From Halomonas sp. I5-271120 (lineage in GTDB: Bacteria > Pseudomonadota > Gammaproteobacteria > Pseudomonadales > Halomonadaceae): a stretch of 64,000 bases of DNA. This document shows positions 55,003-63,751 of the stretch, piece by piece. Position numbers and translations under genes: made by a program. A model generated the notes under the pieces. That model was not told the DNA's origin, ran no database searches, and was given only the letters and a program-made list of their open reading frames with translations. The stretch is from assembly GCF_030553075.1 (NCBI RefSeq), contig NZ_CP130701.1, positions 2,542,001 to 2,606,000 of the forward strand, read 5' to 3'. Each line of letters begins with the position of its first letter. The first letter of the stretch is position 1.

Positions 55003-55112
55003 GGTGGCCCCGTCGGTCCTCCCGCAACGCTAAATCGCAAACCCCGCCAGGCCCGGAAGGGAGCAACGGTAGTGATGGATGCGTGTGCCGGGATGTGGCT
55101 GTCGGGGCCGCC
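55003..55112 (+). ncRNA. ffs: Signal recognition particle RNA (4.5S)
   Basis: About 110 bases matching the small bacterial SRP RNA. The conserved domain IV includes the GGCCCGGAAGGGAGCAACGG region (GGAA tetraloop and asymmetric loops) and the return strand GTGTGCCGGGATGTGGCTG. CTCCCGCAACGC on the 5' side matches E. coli 4.5S RNA. The ends pair: GGTGGCCCCG with CGGGGCCGCC. The ends given are my reading of the terminal helix. It partners Ffh in co-translational membrane targeting. Confidence 0.93.
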
Positions 55113-55257
55113 TCCATTTCAGGGGTCGAAATCTCCGCCTCCTTGTGGTCTCCCTCCCTTGCCTTTCGGCGATGCGCTCCAGCAGCTAGAATACCTGTCC
55201 GGTTCAGGCACTGCGTCTGACCGTGCGTCGTGCGTTGAACGGCGTCGTCTAATTTCC

Positions 55258-55305
55258 ATGAAAGTTTCGATGAAAGTTTCGATGAAAGGATCTCGCGCTG
55301 CATGA
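55258..55305 (+). CDS. Possible 15-residue leader peptide coupled to dnaX
   Basis: ATG at 55258 opens a short frame that reads MKVSMKVSMKGSRAA and stops at TGA 55303-55305. The stop overlaps the dnaX start codon as ATGA. The first part consists of a 12-base unit (ATGAAAGTTTCG) repeated twice plus a partial third copy, which gives three in-frame ATGs. The third repeat also supplies AAAGGA as the probable ribosome site of dnaX. Translation is unproven. Confidence 0.35.
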   Translation: MKVSMKVSMKGSRAA

Positions 55306-57539
55306 GCTATCAGGTATTGGCCCGCAAATGGCGCCCCCGCACCTTCCATGAGCTGGTGGGGCAGGAGCACGTGCAGCGCGCGCTGGTCAACGCCCTGGAT
55401 CAGGGGCGCTTGCACCATGCCTATCTGTTCACCGGGACGCGCGGTGTCGGCAAGACCACTCTGGCCCGCATTCTCGCCAAATGCCTGAACTGCACTGCCA
55501 ATGGCGACGATGATAGCGGCGTCACCTCGACGCCCTGCGGGCATTGCGAGAACTGTCGAGCCATCGACGATGGGCGCTTCGTTGACCTGATCGAGGTCGA
55601 TGCCGCCTCGCGCACCAAGGTCGAAGATACCCGCGAACTGCTCGACAACGTTCAGTACGCGCCCACCCAGGGCCGCTATAAGGTGTACCTCATCGATGAG
55701 GTACACATGCTCTCGACCCACAGTTTCAATGCGCTGCTCAAGACCCTGGAAGAGCCGCCGCCGCATGTGAAGTTCCTGCTCGCCACTACCGATCCGCAGA
55801 AGCTGCCGGTTACGGTGCTGTCGCGCTGTTTGCAGTTCACCCTCAAGAACATGCCGCCGGAGCGCATCGTCGAGCACTTGAGCCGAGTGCTCGAGGTCGA
55901 AGACGTGCCCTTCGACGAAAGCGCCCTGTGGCTGCTTGGCAAGGCGGCCGATGGCTCGATGCGTGATGCCATGAGTCTGACCGATCAGGCGATTGCCTTC
56001 GGCCAGGGCCAAGTGCGCCAGGCCGATGTCGCTGCCATGCTGGGTACCCTCGACCAGCGTCATGTGCTGACGCTGCTCGAAGCGCTGGCTGAGGTAGATG
56101 CGGCGCGGGTACTCAGTGAAGTGGCATCGTTGGCCGAGCAGGGGCCTGACTTCGCTGGCGTGCTCGATGACCTGCTCGGCGTGCTGCATCGTCTGGCGGT
56201 GGCGCAGATGGTGCCCGGCGCCCTGGATAACGGCCACGGCGACCGTGAGGTTCTGCTGACGCTGGCCTCGCGCTTCACCGCCGAGGATGTGCAACTCTAT
56301 TACCAGATCGGCCTGCAGGGCCGCGGTGACATGGATCAGGCGCCAGAGCCGCGCACTGCGCTGGAGATGACGCTGCTGCGCATGCTGGCCTTCCGCCCCC
56401 AGGGCGTCCCCAAACCGGCCCAGACACCTCTGCCGATGACCGGCGACGCCGTCCCGGAGCAGACTGCTGGTAAGCCCCCTGGGCAAGCCCCCGAGCAGAC
56501 GCCGCAGCCGGCCCCGGAGGCGTCACCCCAGGGGACGGCTTCCGGACCGGTTGCCGGCTCTGCTCCCAATGATGATCAGCGCAAGTCGTCGCCCTCGCCA
56601 GCGCCGGCCTCTCAGCCAACGCCCGAAACAGCCGAGCCCACGGCGCCGGCGGATCCGCGGCCCGCCAGTGAGCAGCCGCCCCCCTGGGAGGCACTGCCGG
56701 ATGACATGACGAGCACGCCGGAGACGCCTGCTGAGTCAGCTATGGAGGGGGGCGAGGATAGCTCTGGGCATGGTTCTGGGCATGACCCTGAGCATGGTTC
56801 TGGGCATGACCCTGAGCGTATGCCTGAGGATAGTCCTGGAAACCGCTCCGACAACGGCTTCGAGCAAAGCGACATGGACGCAGCCCCTGCGCCTCTGGAG
56901 GCCAGCGCTCAGCCATCTCATGTTCCCGAGCCGGCATCGGATGCGCCCTCAATGGCGCCCGATACCGCGCCCGCAGCCACTGCACCCTCCATGGCGCCCG
57001 ATACCGCACCCTCTATGGTGCCCGATACCGCACCCGCAGCGGCGGCTGAAGCACCGTCGGACGCTGTGCCTTCCATCGAAGCCGAAACGCCGCCGGCCCC
57101 GGCGAATGCGCAGGCGGCGGCCGATACAGACGCTATTCTTGACCAGGCCGCCTGGCTTGGTCTCTTCGAACAGCTGGGGCTTGGGGGCCTGACACGCAAC
57201 CTGGCGGCCCATTGCGTGGTCGAACGTGACGATGGCCGGGCTCTGGTGTTGCGCCTTGCGCCGTCCCAGGCGGCCATGAATGCCGAGGTTCACGTCACGC
57301 GCATCCAGAAGGCTCTTGCGGGTGTCGGCGTGAAGCGGGCGGTGAGCATCGAGGTGGGCGAGATTCCCGAGGCTGTGGAAACGCCCCGAGGCCAGTCCGA
57401 ACGAATCAACGCCGAGCGTCATGCGGTGGCGGTTGAAGCCCTCAGGGCTGACCCGCATATTCAGAAACTCCAGTCGGCCTTTGGTGCCCGCCTGGTGGAA
57501 GACAGCGTCGAACCGCGCCAGAACCACGATTCGGCCTGA
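55302..57539 (+). CDS. dnaX: DNA polymerase III subunits gamma and tau
   Basis: Clamp-loader ATPase. The 745 residues contain Walker A GTRGVGKTTLARILAK (about 44-59), a zinc site of four cysteines (CLNC ... CGHCENC), Walker B VYLIDEVHML, and sensor 1 LLATTDPQKLPVTVLSRC. The domain III helices follow. A long low-complexity linker (about 370-600) contains SGHDPEHGSGHDPE and repeated APSMAPDTAP units, then the tau domain that binds the polymerase alpha subunit. I find no A-rich slippery heptamer of the E. coli type, so frameshift synthesis of gamma is not indicated. First gene of dnaX-ybaB-recR. Confidence 0.96.
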   Translation: MSYQVLARKWRPRTFHELVGQEHVQRALVNALDQGRLHHAYLFTGTRGVGKTTLARILAKCLNCTANGDDDSGVTSTPCGHCENCRAIDDGRFVDLIEVDAASRTKVEDTRELLDNVQYAPTQGRYKVYLIDEVHMLSTHSFNALLKTLEEPPPHVKFLLATTDPQKLPVTVLSRCLQFTLKNMPPERIVEHLSRVLEVEDVPFDESALWLLGKAADGSMRDAMSLTDQAIAFGQGQVRQADVAAMLGTLDQRHVLTLLEALAEVDAARVLSEVASLAEQGPDFAGVLDDLLGVLHRLAVAQMVPGALDNGHGDREVLLTLASRFTAEDVQLYYQIGLQGRGDMDQAPEPRTALEMTLLRMLAFRPQGVPKPAQTPLPMTGDAVPEQTAGKPPGQAPEQTPQPAPEASPQGTASGPVAGSAPNDDQRKSSPSPAPASQPTPETAEPTAPADPRPASEQPPPWEALPDDMTSTPETPAESAMEGGEDSSGHGSGHDPEHGSGHDPERMPEDSPGNRSDNGFEQSDMDAAPAPLEASAQPSHVPEPASDAPSMAPDTAPAATAPSMAPDTAPSMVPDTAPAAAAEAPSDAVPSIEAETPPAPANAQAAADTDAILDQAAWLGLFEQLGLGGLTRNLAAHCVVERDDGRALVLRLAPSQAAMNAEVHVTRIQKALAGVGVKRAVSIEVGEIPEAVETPRGQSERINAERHAVAVEALRADPHIQKLQSAFGARLVEDSVEPRQNHDSA

Positions 57540-57581
57540 CGCCGCTGGTTCACGACTCAACGACTCAAGAGGAATCTCACC

Positions 57582-57908
57582 ATGATGAAAGGTGGCATGG
57601 GCAACCTGATGAAGCAGGCTCAGGAAATGCAGGAGAAAATGCAGCGTGTCCAGGAGGAGGCCGCCAAGGCCGAGGTTCTGGGCGAAGCCGGCGCTGGCAT
57701 GATCAAGGTCACCATGAACGGCCGCCATGATGTCAGCAAGGTCGAGATCGACCCGAGCATCATGGAAGAGGACAAGGAACTCCTCGAGGATCTGCTGGCT
57801 GCCGCGGTCAATGATGCGGTCCGCAAGGTCGAGGCGGCTTCCAAGGCTCAGATGGAAGAGGCCACCGCTGGCCTGGACCTGCCGCCTGGCTTCAAGATGC
57901 CGTTCTGA
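57582..57908 (+). CDS. ybaB: YbaB/EbfC nucleoid-associated protein
   Basis: 108-residue dimeric DNA-binding protein usually found between dnaX and recR, as here. The N-terminal helix [20 protein letters not shown], the strand [22 protein letters not shown] and the second long helix are all typical; ends in [12 protein letters not shown] at 57582 (or the next codon, also ATG) follows AGAGGA. Its stop overlaps the recR start by one base. Confidence 0.95.
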   Translation: MMKGGMGNLMKQAQEMQEKMQRVQEEAAKAEVLGEAGAGMIKVTMNGRHDVSKVEIDPSIMEEDKELLEDLLAAAVNDAVRKVEAASKAQMEEATAGLDLPPGFKMPF

Positions 57909-58513
57909 TGAGTTTCTCGCCCCTCGTCGACCGATTGCTGGAATCGCTACGCGTGCTGCCGGGGGTCGGGCCCAAGACCGCCCAGCGAATGGCGCTGCAT
58001 CTGCTCGAACGCGAACGGGAAGGCGGAGAGCGCCTGGCGAGCGTGCTGGCTGAGGCGTTGGCCGAGGTCGGCTACTGCCAGCGCTGCCGCACTCTGACCG
58101 AAGAGGAGATATGCGGGCTTTGTCGCAGCACCCGCCGCGATGAGCGGCTGCTATGCGTGGTGGAGTCGCCGGCGGACATGCTGGCCATCGAGGAGGCCGG
58201 TGGCTATCGCGGCCAGTATTTCGTGCTGCACGGCCACCTTTCGCCTCTCGATGGCATTGGCCCGGACGACATCGGCCTCGATCAACTCGAAGTGCGCCTC
58301 GCTGAAGATGGCGTCGACGAAGTGATTCTGGCGACCAACCCCACCGTGGAAGGCGAAGCCACGGCACATTACATCGCCACTCAGCTCACCGGCCGCCAGA
58401 TTCGTCTGTCGCGCCTGGCCTATGGGGTTCCCATGGGCGGCGAGCTGGAATATGTCGACGGCGGCACCCTGAGCCGCGCCTTCAATGGTCGCCTGCCTTT
58501 TACCGGTGAGTGA
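57908..58513 (+). CDS. recR: Recombination protein RecR
   Basis: 201-residue partner of RecO that helps load RecA at gaps. Helix-hairpin-helix [20 protein letters not shown], zinc finger [16 protein letters not shown], Toprim domain with [43 protein letters not shown], and C-terminal [16 protein letters not shown]. The start overlaps the ybaB stop (TGATG), indicating coupling. Confidence 0.96.
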   Translation: MSFSPLVDRLLESLRVLPGVGPKTAQRMALHLLEREREGGERLASVLAEALAEVGYCQRCRTLTEEEICGLCRSTRRDERLLCVVESPADMLAIEEAGGYRGQYFVLHGHLSPLDGIGPDDIGLDQLEVRLAEDGVDEVILATNPTVEGEATAHYIATQLTGRQIRLSRLAYGVPMGGELEYVDGGTLSRAFNGRLPFTGE

Positions 58514-58544
58514 GTCGACGTCTGCAGTACTAATTGGAAACGCT

Positions 58545-59708
58545 ATGTCCCTGGCACCCGAATCTCTGGCACCCGAAAATCGCGATCTCGATATCCGTTG
58601 GATCGATACGCCCAAGGCCCTCGATGAGGCCTGCGAGGCACTCGCCAGCGCCGACACGCTGGCGCTGGATACCGAGTTCTTTCGTGAGTCGACCTTTTTC
58701 CCTGTGCCTGCCCTGGTTCAGCTGTGCGCCGGCGAAACGGCCTACCTGGTCGACCCCCAGGCTGTCGCCGCCACTCCCGCCCTTAAAGCCTTGTTGTCCG
58801 AGGGGCCGCTCAAGCTGTTGCATGCCAGCAGTGAGGATCTCGAGGTGCTGGGCGGCTGGGCCGGTGTCAGCATCTGGCCGCTGGTCGATACGCAGGTGGC
58901 GCAGTCGCTGCTTAGCGAAGACCCGGCGATGGGCTACCAGCGGCTGGTGGAGCACTGGACCGGGCATATCCTGCCCAAGGACGAAACCCGTTCCGACTGG
59001 CTGGAGCGCCCGCTGTCCGATTCTCAGTGCCGCTATGCGGCTCTCGATGTGATCTATCTTCTTGAGGTCTGGCAGGCGCAGAGGGCGGCCCTCGAGGCCC
59101 TGGGGCGCCTCGACTGGCTCGAGGCCGATTGTGCCGCCATCGTTGGTCAAGCCGGGCGCAGCCTTGATGCCGACAGTCAGTGGTACCTGCGCCATCGCCA
59201 GCTGTGGCGCCTCGAGCGACCACAAATCGAGGCCTATCGGCGCCTGACGACCTGGCGAGAAGGCGAAGCCCGGGCACGCAACCTGCCTCGTGGCTGGCTG
59301 GTCAGCGACAAGCTGCTTTACGCGGTGGCCGAGCGCATGCCCAAGGATCGGCATGGCTTGGCCCAGGTCGAAGGCCTGAAACCCGGCGTGATAAAGCGCG
59401 AGGGCGATACCCTGCTGGCGCTGGTGCGCGAGGCGCGCCATTGCGATGAAGCCGAGCTTGCCGAAGCCCTGCCGTCGCCGCTCACGGGCCCCTTCAAGAA
59501 GCGCTTCAAGGCCCTCAAGCAAGTGGTGACCGGTCAGGCCGAGCGTTTGGGGATCGCACCTGAGGTGCTAATGCGGCGTCGTGACCTCGAGTCGCTGGTG
59601 GCGGCCAATCTGCTCGACCGCCCCTTGGTTCTGCCCAACGGCTGGCGTGGCCAGTGCCTGTCTGATGACCTGGCCGCCGCGCTCAATCAGGTAAACGCCC
59701 ATGAGTGA
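58545..59708 (+). CDS. rnd: Ribonuclease D
   Basis: 3'-5' exonuclease that trims tRNA and other stable RNA 3' ends. The 387 residues have a DEDDy nuclease domain: Exo I TLALDTEFFRE, Exo II LLHASSEDLEVL, Exo III CRYAALDVIYLLEVW (Tyr and Asp). HRDC domains follow. The ATG at 58545 follows TTGGAAA. An in-frame frame opening earlier at 58485 lies inside recR. A 15-base direct repeat at the start encodes SLAPE twice. Overlaps ycgL by eight bases. Confidence 0.95.
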   Translation: MSLAPESLAPENRDLDIRWIDTPKALDEACEALASADTLALDTEFFRESTFFPVPALVQLCAGETAYLVDPQAVAATPALKALLSEGPLKLLHASSEDLEVLGGWAGVSIWPLVDTQVAQSLLSEDPAMGYQRLVEHWTGHILPKDETRSDWLERPLSDSQCRYAALDVIYLLEVWQAQRAALEALGRLDWLEADCAAIVGQAGRSLDADSQWYLRHRQLWRLERPQIEAYRRLTTWREGEARARNLPRGWLVSDKLLYAVAERMPKDRHGLAQVEGLKPGVIKREGDTLLALVREARHCDEAELAEALPSPLTGPFKKRFKALKQVVTGQAERLGIAPEVLMRRRDLESLVAANLLDRPLVLPNGWRGQCLSDDLAAALNQVNAHE

Positions 59709-60006
59709 TGCAACCGATCGCAAGCTGCTGTGTGAGATTTTTAAAAGCTCACGTCAGGACGAGATGTATCTCTACGTCGACAAGCGCAACGGCATGCAGG
59801 ACCTGCCTGACGCTCTGCTTGAGCACTTTGGCAAGCCAGAGCCGGTGCTGACCATGATCCTCACGGCCGAAAAACGCCTGTCTCGTGCCAAGGCCGCGGA
59901 CGTGATGGCTGCCATCGATGAAAAGGGGTTCTATCTGCAGATGCCGCCGGCCAAGGAGGCGTATCTGCTGGACCTCTATCGCACCCCGACGCGGCCGAGC
60001 TATTGA
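59701..60006 (+). CDS. ycgL: YcgL domain protein
   Basis: 101 residues. LCEIFKSSRQDEMYLYVDKRNG, LPDALLEHFGKPEPVLTMIL, and GFYLQMPPAKEAYLLDLYR are the YcgL family signature. Function unknown; commonly located next to rnd and ycgN, as here. Start overlaps the rnd end. Confidence 0.92.
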   Translation: MSDATDRKLLCEIFKSSRQDEMYLYVDKRNGMQDLPDALLEHFGKPEPVLTMILTAEKRLSRAKAADVMAAIDEKGFYLQMPPAKEAYLLDLYRTPTRPSY

Positions 60007-60058
60007 CGATTCGTCGTTCCGTCCTCATTTGCGCCTCGTTGCGCACCAAGGAGTCCCC

Positions 60059-60508
60059 ATGCGAGAGCGTTTCTGGGAGCGCTACCCCCTTGAAGAGCTG
60101 AGCGACGAAGAATGGGAGGCGCTGTGCGACGGCTGCGGGCAGTGCTGTCTGCTCAAGATCGAAGATGAAGACAGTGGCGATGTGGCCGTTCTCAATGTGG
60201 CCTGCGAACTGCTCGATATTGCGTCCTGCCGCTGCGGCGATTACGAGAACCGCTTTGCCCGCGTGCCTGACTGTACCCAGTTGACAGCGGCGCGGGTCGA
60301 CGATTTTCGCTGGCTGCCGCACTCCTGTGCCTACCGGCGCCTTCATGAAGGTCGTAAACTGGCCGGCTGGCATCCGCTGATTTCCGGCGATCCCGCCCGA
60401 GTTCATCGCAAGGGTATCAGCGTGGCCAGCTTCGCCGTGTCGCAGAAAGATGTGCCTGAAGAGGCATTTGAAGACCACATCATCGCGATCCTGCCTATCG
60501 ACGGTTAG
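60059..60508 (+). CDS. ycgN: YcgN cysteine-cluster protein
   Basis: 149 residues. The cysteine cluster is CDGCGQCC followed by ACELLDIASCRCGDYENR, then VPDCTQL and LPHSCAYRRLHEGR. This is the zinc- or iron-chelating UPF0153/YcgN family; role unknown. The ATG at 60059 has AAGGAG at 60048-60053. In-frame sequence further up overlaps ycgL and is not homologous. Follows ycgL after about 50 bases, probably co-transcribed. Confidence 0.92.
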   Translation: MRERFWERYPLEELSDEEWEALCDGCGQCCLLKIEDEDSGDVAVLNVACELLDIASCRCGDYENRFARVPDCTQLTAARVDDFRWLPHSCAYRRLHEGRKLAGWHPLISGDPARVHRKGISVASFAVSQKDVPEEAFEDHIIAILPIDG

Positions 60509-60707
60509 TCGTTCCCTACCCCCGAGCATGACCATCCTAGCGCTGACCTGAACGTTTTCATTGCAGAACCTGATGCTGAAGAACCATTCCCTTTTCCGAT
60601 GGTGAAGGAGGTGGCAGGTAACCATGCTATGGAGGTGTGTAACAAAATGTTTTGCGCAGGCCGACAGGCGATGCGTCAGGCAAGGGGCAGCAGCAAGGGG
60701 GCAGGCA

Positions 60708-61520
60708 ATGAACATGTTCAAGTTGACGGCCCTGGCGGTGGCAATCGGTTGTTTGTCATCGACAGGCGCCTTGGCGCAATCGTCACCGGAAAATAACTTC
60801 GCTAGTCCGTTACCACCGGATCAGATGCAAGGTATTGGCAATAACACGCTGACGGATGCGGAGCTGGATGCATTAATCGACGACCTCGAAGCTCCGGCGG
60901 CAGGCGGCGGTGGTGGCTGTGGCGGTGGAGTCGAGGAAGGTTGTGATGGCTTTTTCTTCCAGGTAGCGGCGATTACGCCTCCTCCGGGCGCGCCTGAACC
61001 AACCGATCCGACCGACCCGACTGGTCCAACCGATCCGACCGACCCCACTGATCCGACCGATCCCACTGGTCCGACCGATCCTGGTAATGGCGGCGGTGGT
61101 GGTGGTTCTGACGGCGGCGCTGGTGGTGGTTCTGACGGCGGCGCTGGTGGTGGTTCTGACGGCGGCGCTGGTGGTGGTTCTGACGGCGGCGCTGGCGGTG
61201 GTTCCGGCGGCGGCGGCGCTGGTGGTGGTTCCGGCGGCGGCGCTGGTGGTGGTTCCGGCGGCGGCGCTGGTGGTGGTTCCGGCGGCGGCGCTGGTGGTGG
61301 TTCCGGCGGTGGCGCTGGTGGTGGTTCCGGCGGTGGCGCTGGTGGTGGTTCCGGCGGTGGCGCTGGTGGTGGTTCCGGCGGTGGCGCTGATGGTGGTTCC
61401 GGCGGTGGCGCTGATGGTGGTGCCGGCAGCGGTGCTGGCGGTAGCGGTGCCGGTGGTAATGGCGGTAGCGGAGGTAGCGGCGGCGGTGCCGGCGGCACGG
61501 GTTCCGGCGCGGGTGGTTGA
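60708..61520 (+). CDS. Secreted glycine-rich repeat protein
   Basis: 270 residues. A signal peptide (FKLTALAVAIGCLSSTGALA, cut before QSSPENN) is followed by a 60-residue unique region with a Cys pair (GGGGCGGGVEEGCDGFFFQ) and a Thr-Asp-Pro repeat of nine to ten units. The rest is a long glycine region of 24-base repeats. The glycine repeats read AGGGSDGG four times, then AGGGSGGG about eight times, ending in a degenerate Gly/Ser/Ala tail. No family assigned. The first half resembles secreted proteins with a short N-terminal domain and a disordered surface tail. The ATG at 60708 follows AAGGGGG. Monocistronic; the repeats could change in number. Confidence 0.7.
   Translation: MNMFKLTALAVAIGCLSSTGALAQSSPENNFASPLPPDQMQGIGNNTLTDAELDALIDDLEAPAAGGGGGCGGGVEEGCDGFFFQVAAITPPPGAPEPTDPTDPTGPTDPTDPTDPTDPTGPTDPGNGGGGGGSDGGAGGGSDGGAGGGSDGGAGGGSDGGAGGGSGGGGAGGGSGGGAGGGSGGGAGGGSGGGAGGGSGGGAGGGSGGGAGGGSGGGAGGGSGGGADGGSGGGADGGAGSGAGGSGAGGNGGSGGSGGGAGGTGSGAGG
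61000..61082 (+). repeat. Thr-Asp-Pro coding repeat
   Basis: Nine-base units of the form ACCGATCCG, with ACCGACCCG and ACTGGTCCG variants, in tandem within the glycine-rich protein gene. Confidence 0.8.
61099..61410 (+). repeat. 24-bp tandem repeats coding for glycine-rich octapeptides
   Basis: Four copies of a unit coding AGGGSDGG (about 61106-61201), then about eight of a unit coding AGGGSGGG, with later copies shifting GGCGGC to GGTGGC and finally to ADGG. Within-block identity is nearly complete, a sign of recent expansion. Confidence 0.85.
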
Positions 61521-61572
61521 TCGCGCTAGGCCGTTTTCGCCGACTGTTCCGTTAGCGTAAAGCGACCAGTGT

Positions 61573-61612
61573 CAAAAAAGAGGCCTCGTCCGGTGAAAGC
61601 CGGACGAGGCCT
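61573..61612 (-). terminator. Terminator of the oligopeptidase B gene
   Basis: A 13-bp stem (AGGCCTCGTCCGG, 61581-61593, with 61600-61612) and on the minus strand a run of T (complement of 61573-61578). It may also stop the glycine-rich gene from the left. Confidence 0.88.
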
Positions 61613-61633
61613 TGTCATGAGCGGAAGCAGGCG

Positions 61634-63679
61634 TCAGGCCAGCTCGGCCAGCCCTAGGGCCCAGAGAACATAGGCATCCTGGCGGGCGTTGTCGCGCCAG
61701 GCCTTGAAGCGGCCGGAAGCACCGCCATGGCCTGCTCCCATGTCGGTGCGCAAGATGATGGGGCCACGGGCGCTATCCAGTTCCCGCAATCGGGCGTAGA
61801 GCTTGGCGGGCTCCCAGTAGGGCACCCGGGCATCATGCCAGCTGCCTTGCAGGAAGACACTTGGGTAGGGCTGCGCCTGGAGGTTGTCCAGCGGTGAATA
61901 GTCTTTGAGGCGCTGACGTACCGCCGGGTCTCCCGGATTGCCCCATTCCGTGTACTCGGCGATAGTCAAGGGTAGGTCCGGGTTTTCCATGGTGCGTAGC
62001 ACATCCACGAAGGGGACATCGAGCACCGCAGCGCAGAAGGCTTCCGGGTCAAGGTTGAGGCTTGCCCCTACCAGCAGCCCGCCGGCACTGGCTCCATAGG
62101 CCACGACCCTATCCGCCTCGCTCAGCCCCATCTCGACCAGCCTGTCACGGGCGGCCAGGAAGTCTCGGAAGCTGTTTTCCTTGTGTTCGAGCTTTCCGGC
62201 CAGGTACCAGGGTTCGCCTCGGTCGCCGCCGCCACGCACATGAGCGACGGCGAAGGCGATGCCCCGTTCCAACAGTTCAAGCCGGGCGACCGAGAACCAT
62301 GGGTCGAGCACTTCTCCGTAGGCGCCGTAACCGTAGAGCAGGGTCGGCATCGGAGCCTGACCGAGACGATCAGCGCGGGCAACGATGGACACCGGGACCC
62401 GTTCGCCATCGTGGGCCTCGGCCCACACTCGCCGACACATCAACTGCGACGGGCGCAGACTGCCATGCACCGGCTGCTCCTTGAGCAACTTGCGCTCCCC
62501 GGTGTCCAGGTCGTGGCTGAGCCAGCGAATCGGCAGGGTGAAGGATTCTTCGCGCAGCAGTAGCCGGCGCTCGTTGAAGTGCGGGGTATCCCCCAGAGCC
62601 AGGCTGCAGGGTTCTTCGGGCAGCGGCAGGCGCTCGTCGCGCTGGATACCGTGTTGGGTATCCAGCTCGAGCACCCGCAGATACACCTGAGCCTTGTCAT
62701 GATCGCGTTCAGTGATCACCAGCCCCCAGCCAAAGGCGTCGATGCCCTCGAGGGTCTGATCATCGCGATGGGCAATCAGCGGCTGCCAGGTGTCGCGGTC
62801 GTTTTCCGGGCACACATCCAGTCGGAAATGCGGTGCCTCGCGGTTGTTGAGGACGTAAAAATGACCGGGGCGATGCTCGATCGCGTATTCGACGCCGGCT
62901 TCCCGCGCTCGGAAACACTGTGGCGTGCTATCCGGCAGCTGGGCCGGCAGCAGGTAGCATTCGCTGGTGTCCTTGGAAGCACTCTCCAGCACGAGCCAGG
63001 TGCGCGAACGCGTCTTGCCAATGCCCAGCCAGAACTCAGGATCGTCTTCGCGCAGGATCAGCTGTGCTTCCTGCTCAGGCGCCGCCGTGTCCAGCCGCCA
63101 GATGCTCTCCGGGCGATGAATGTCGTCATAGCGGGTAAACAGCAGCGTGCGATCATCCTCAGCCCAGCACAGTTCGGGACCTATGCCTTCAAGCAATAGC
63201 TGAGGTTCGCCGTCGGGCAGTGACTTGAGATAGAGCGTGAACATCTCGTCGCCGCTGGTGTCTTCGGTCCAGGCCAGCCAGGCTTCGTTGGGCGACAGGG
63301 CCATGTCGCCGACTTCGAGGAAGTCGAGTGAGGTGGCGCGCGCCTCAAAGTCGAGGAAGCATTCCCGCTTGGACGGCGCGTCGAGCGGGTGGCGCCACCA
63401 GCGAGGGTAGTCGGCATCGGCGGCGGTCTCGCTCCAGTAGGTATAATGATCCAACGGCGCCGGCAGGCCGGTGACGGCCAGTTCGCGGCGGGCCAGGTGG
63501 CCCTGGTAGAGCGCTTCGACTTCCGACTCCAGTGGCGCGAACCAGGCGCTGCTTTCGGCGTTGGCGGCTTCGAGGAAGTCGTTAACGGAAGCATCGTCGC
63601 GGTTTTCCAGCCAGTGCCAGTCGGGGTCGTCCGGGCGGTGGAAACGGTCGATGGGCGAGGCAGACGGCTGTGCTTTCAT
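61634..63679 (-). CDS. ptrB: Oligopeptidase B (protease II)
   Basis: 681-residue serine peptidase of the S9A prolyl oligopeptidase family, cutting short peptides after Arg/Lys. N-terminal RPDDPDWHWLENRDD and a seven-bladed propeller (about 70-400) precede the alpha/beta-hydrolase domain. Catalytic Ser is in YGASAGGLLVG, Asp in SWHDARVPYWEP, and His in GAGHGGASG. The ATG at 63679 fits the family start. A 33-residue in-frame extension above it has no similarity. The start has a poor Shine-Dalgarno. Cytoplasmic. Divergent from the next gene. Confidence 0.94.
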   Translation of the reverse strand: MKAQPSASPIDRFHRPDDPDWHWLENRDDASVNDFLEAANAESSAWFAPLESEVEALYQGHLARRELAVTGLPAPLDHYTYWSETAADADYPRWWRHPLDAPSKRECFLDFEARATSLDFLEVGDMALSPNEAWLAWTEDTSGDEMFTLYLKSLPDGEPQLLLEGIGPELCWAEDDRTLLFTRYDDIHRPESIWRLDTAAPEQEAQLILREDDPEFWLGIGKTRSRTWLVLESASKDTSECYLLPAQLPDSTPQCFRAREAGVEYAIEHRPGHFYVLNNREAPHFRLDVCPENDRDTWQPLIAHRDDQTLEGIDAFGWGLVITERDHDKAQVYLRVLELDTQHGIQRDERLPLPEEPCSLALGDTPHFNERRLLLREESFTLPIRWLSHDLDTGERKLLKEQPVHGSLRPSQLMCRRVWAEAHDGERVPVSIVARADRLGQAPMPTLLYGYGAYGEVLDPWFSVARLELLERGIAFAVAHVRGGGDRGEPWYLAGKLEHKENSFRDFLAARDRLVEMGLSEADRVVAYGASAGGLLVGASLNLDPEAFCAAVLDVPFVDVLRTMENPDLPLTIAEYTEWGNPGDPAVRQRLKDYSPLDNLQAQPYPSVFLQGSWHDARVPYWEPAKLYARLRELDSARGPIILRTDMGAGHGGASGRFKAWRDNARQDAYVLWALGLAELA

Positions 63680-63751
63680 TGGGTGCGGTGTACCATATGT
63701 GCGATCAATAGAGGATGCGTGCGCCAAGGGGCGTACGCCTGGAGAGAAATG

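Noticed and set aside
55119..56486. 455-codon minus-strand frame
   Set aside because: Antisense to dnaX, with no domain pattern.
61099..61410. CRISPR-like periodic array
   Set aside because: Units are directly adjacent without unique spacers and are in frame inside a signal-peptide protein gene.
60821..61498. Proline-rich minus-strand frame
   Set aside because: Mirror image of the glycine-coding repeats. It has no ribosome site and no signal peptide.
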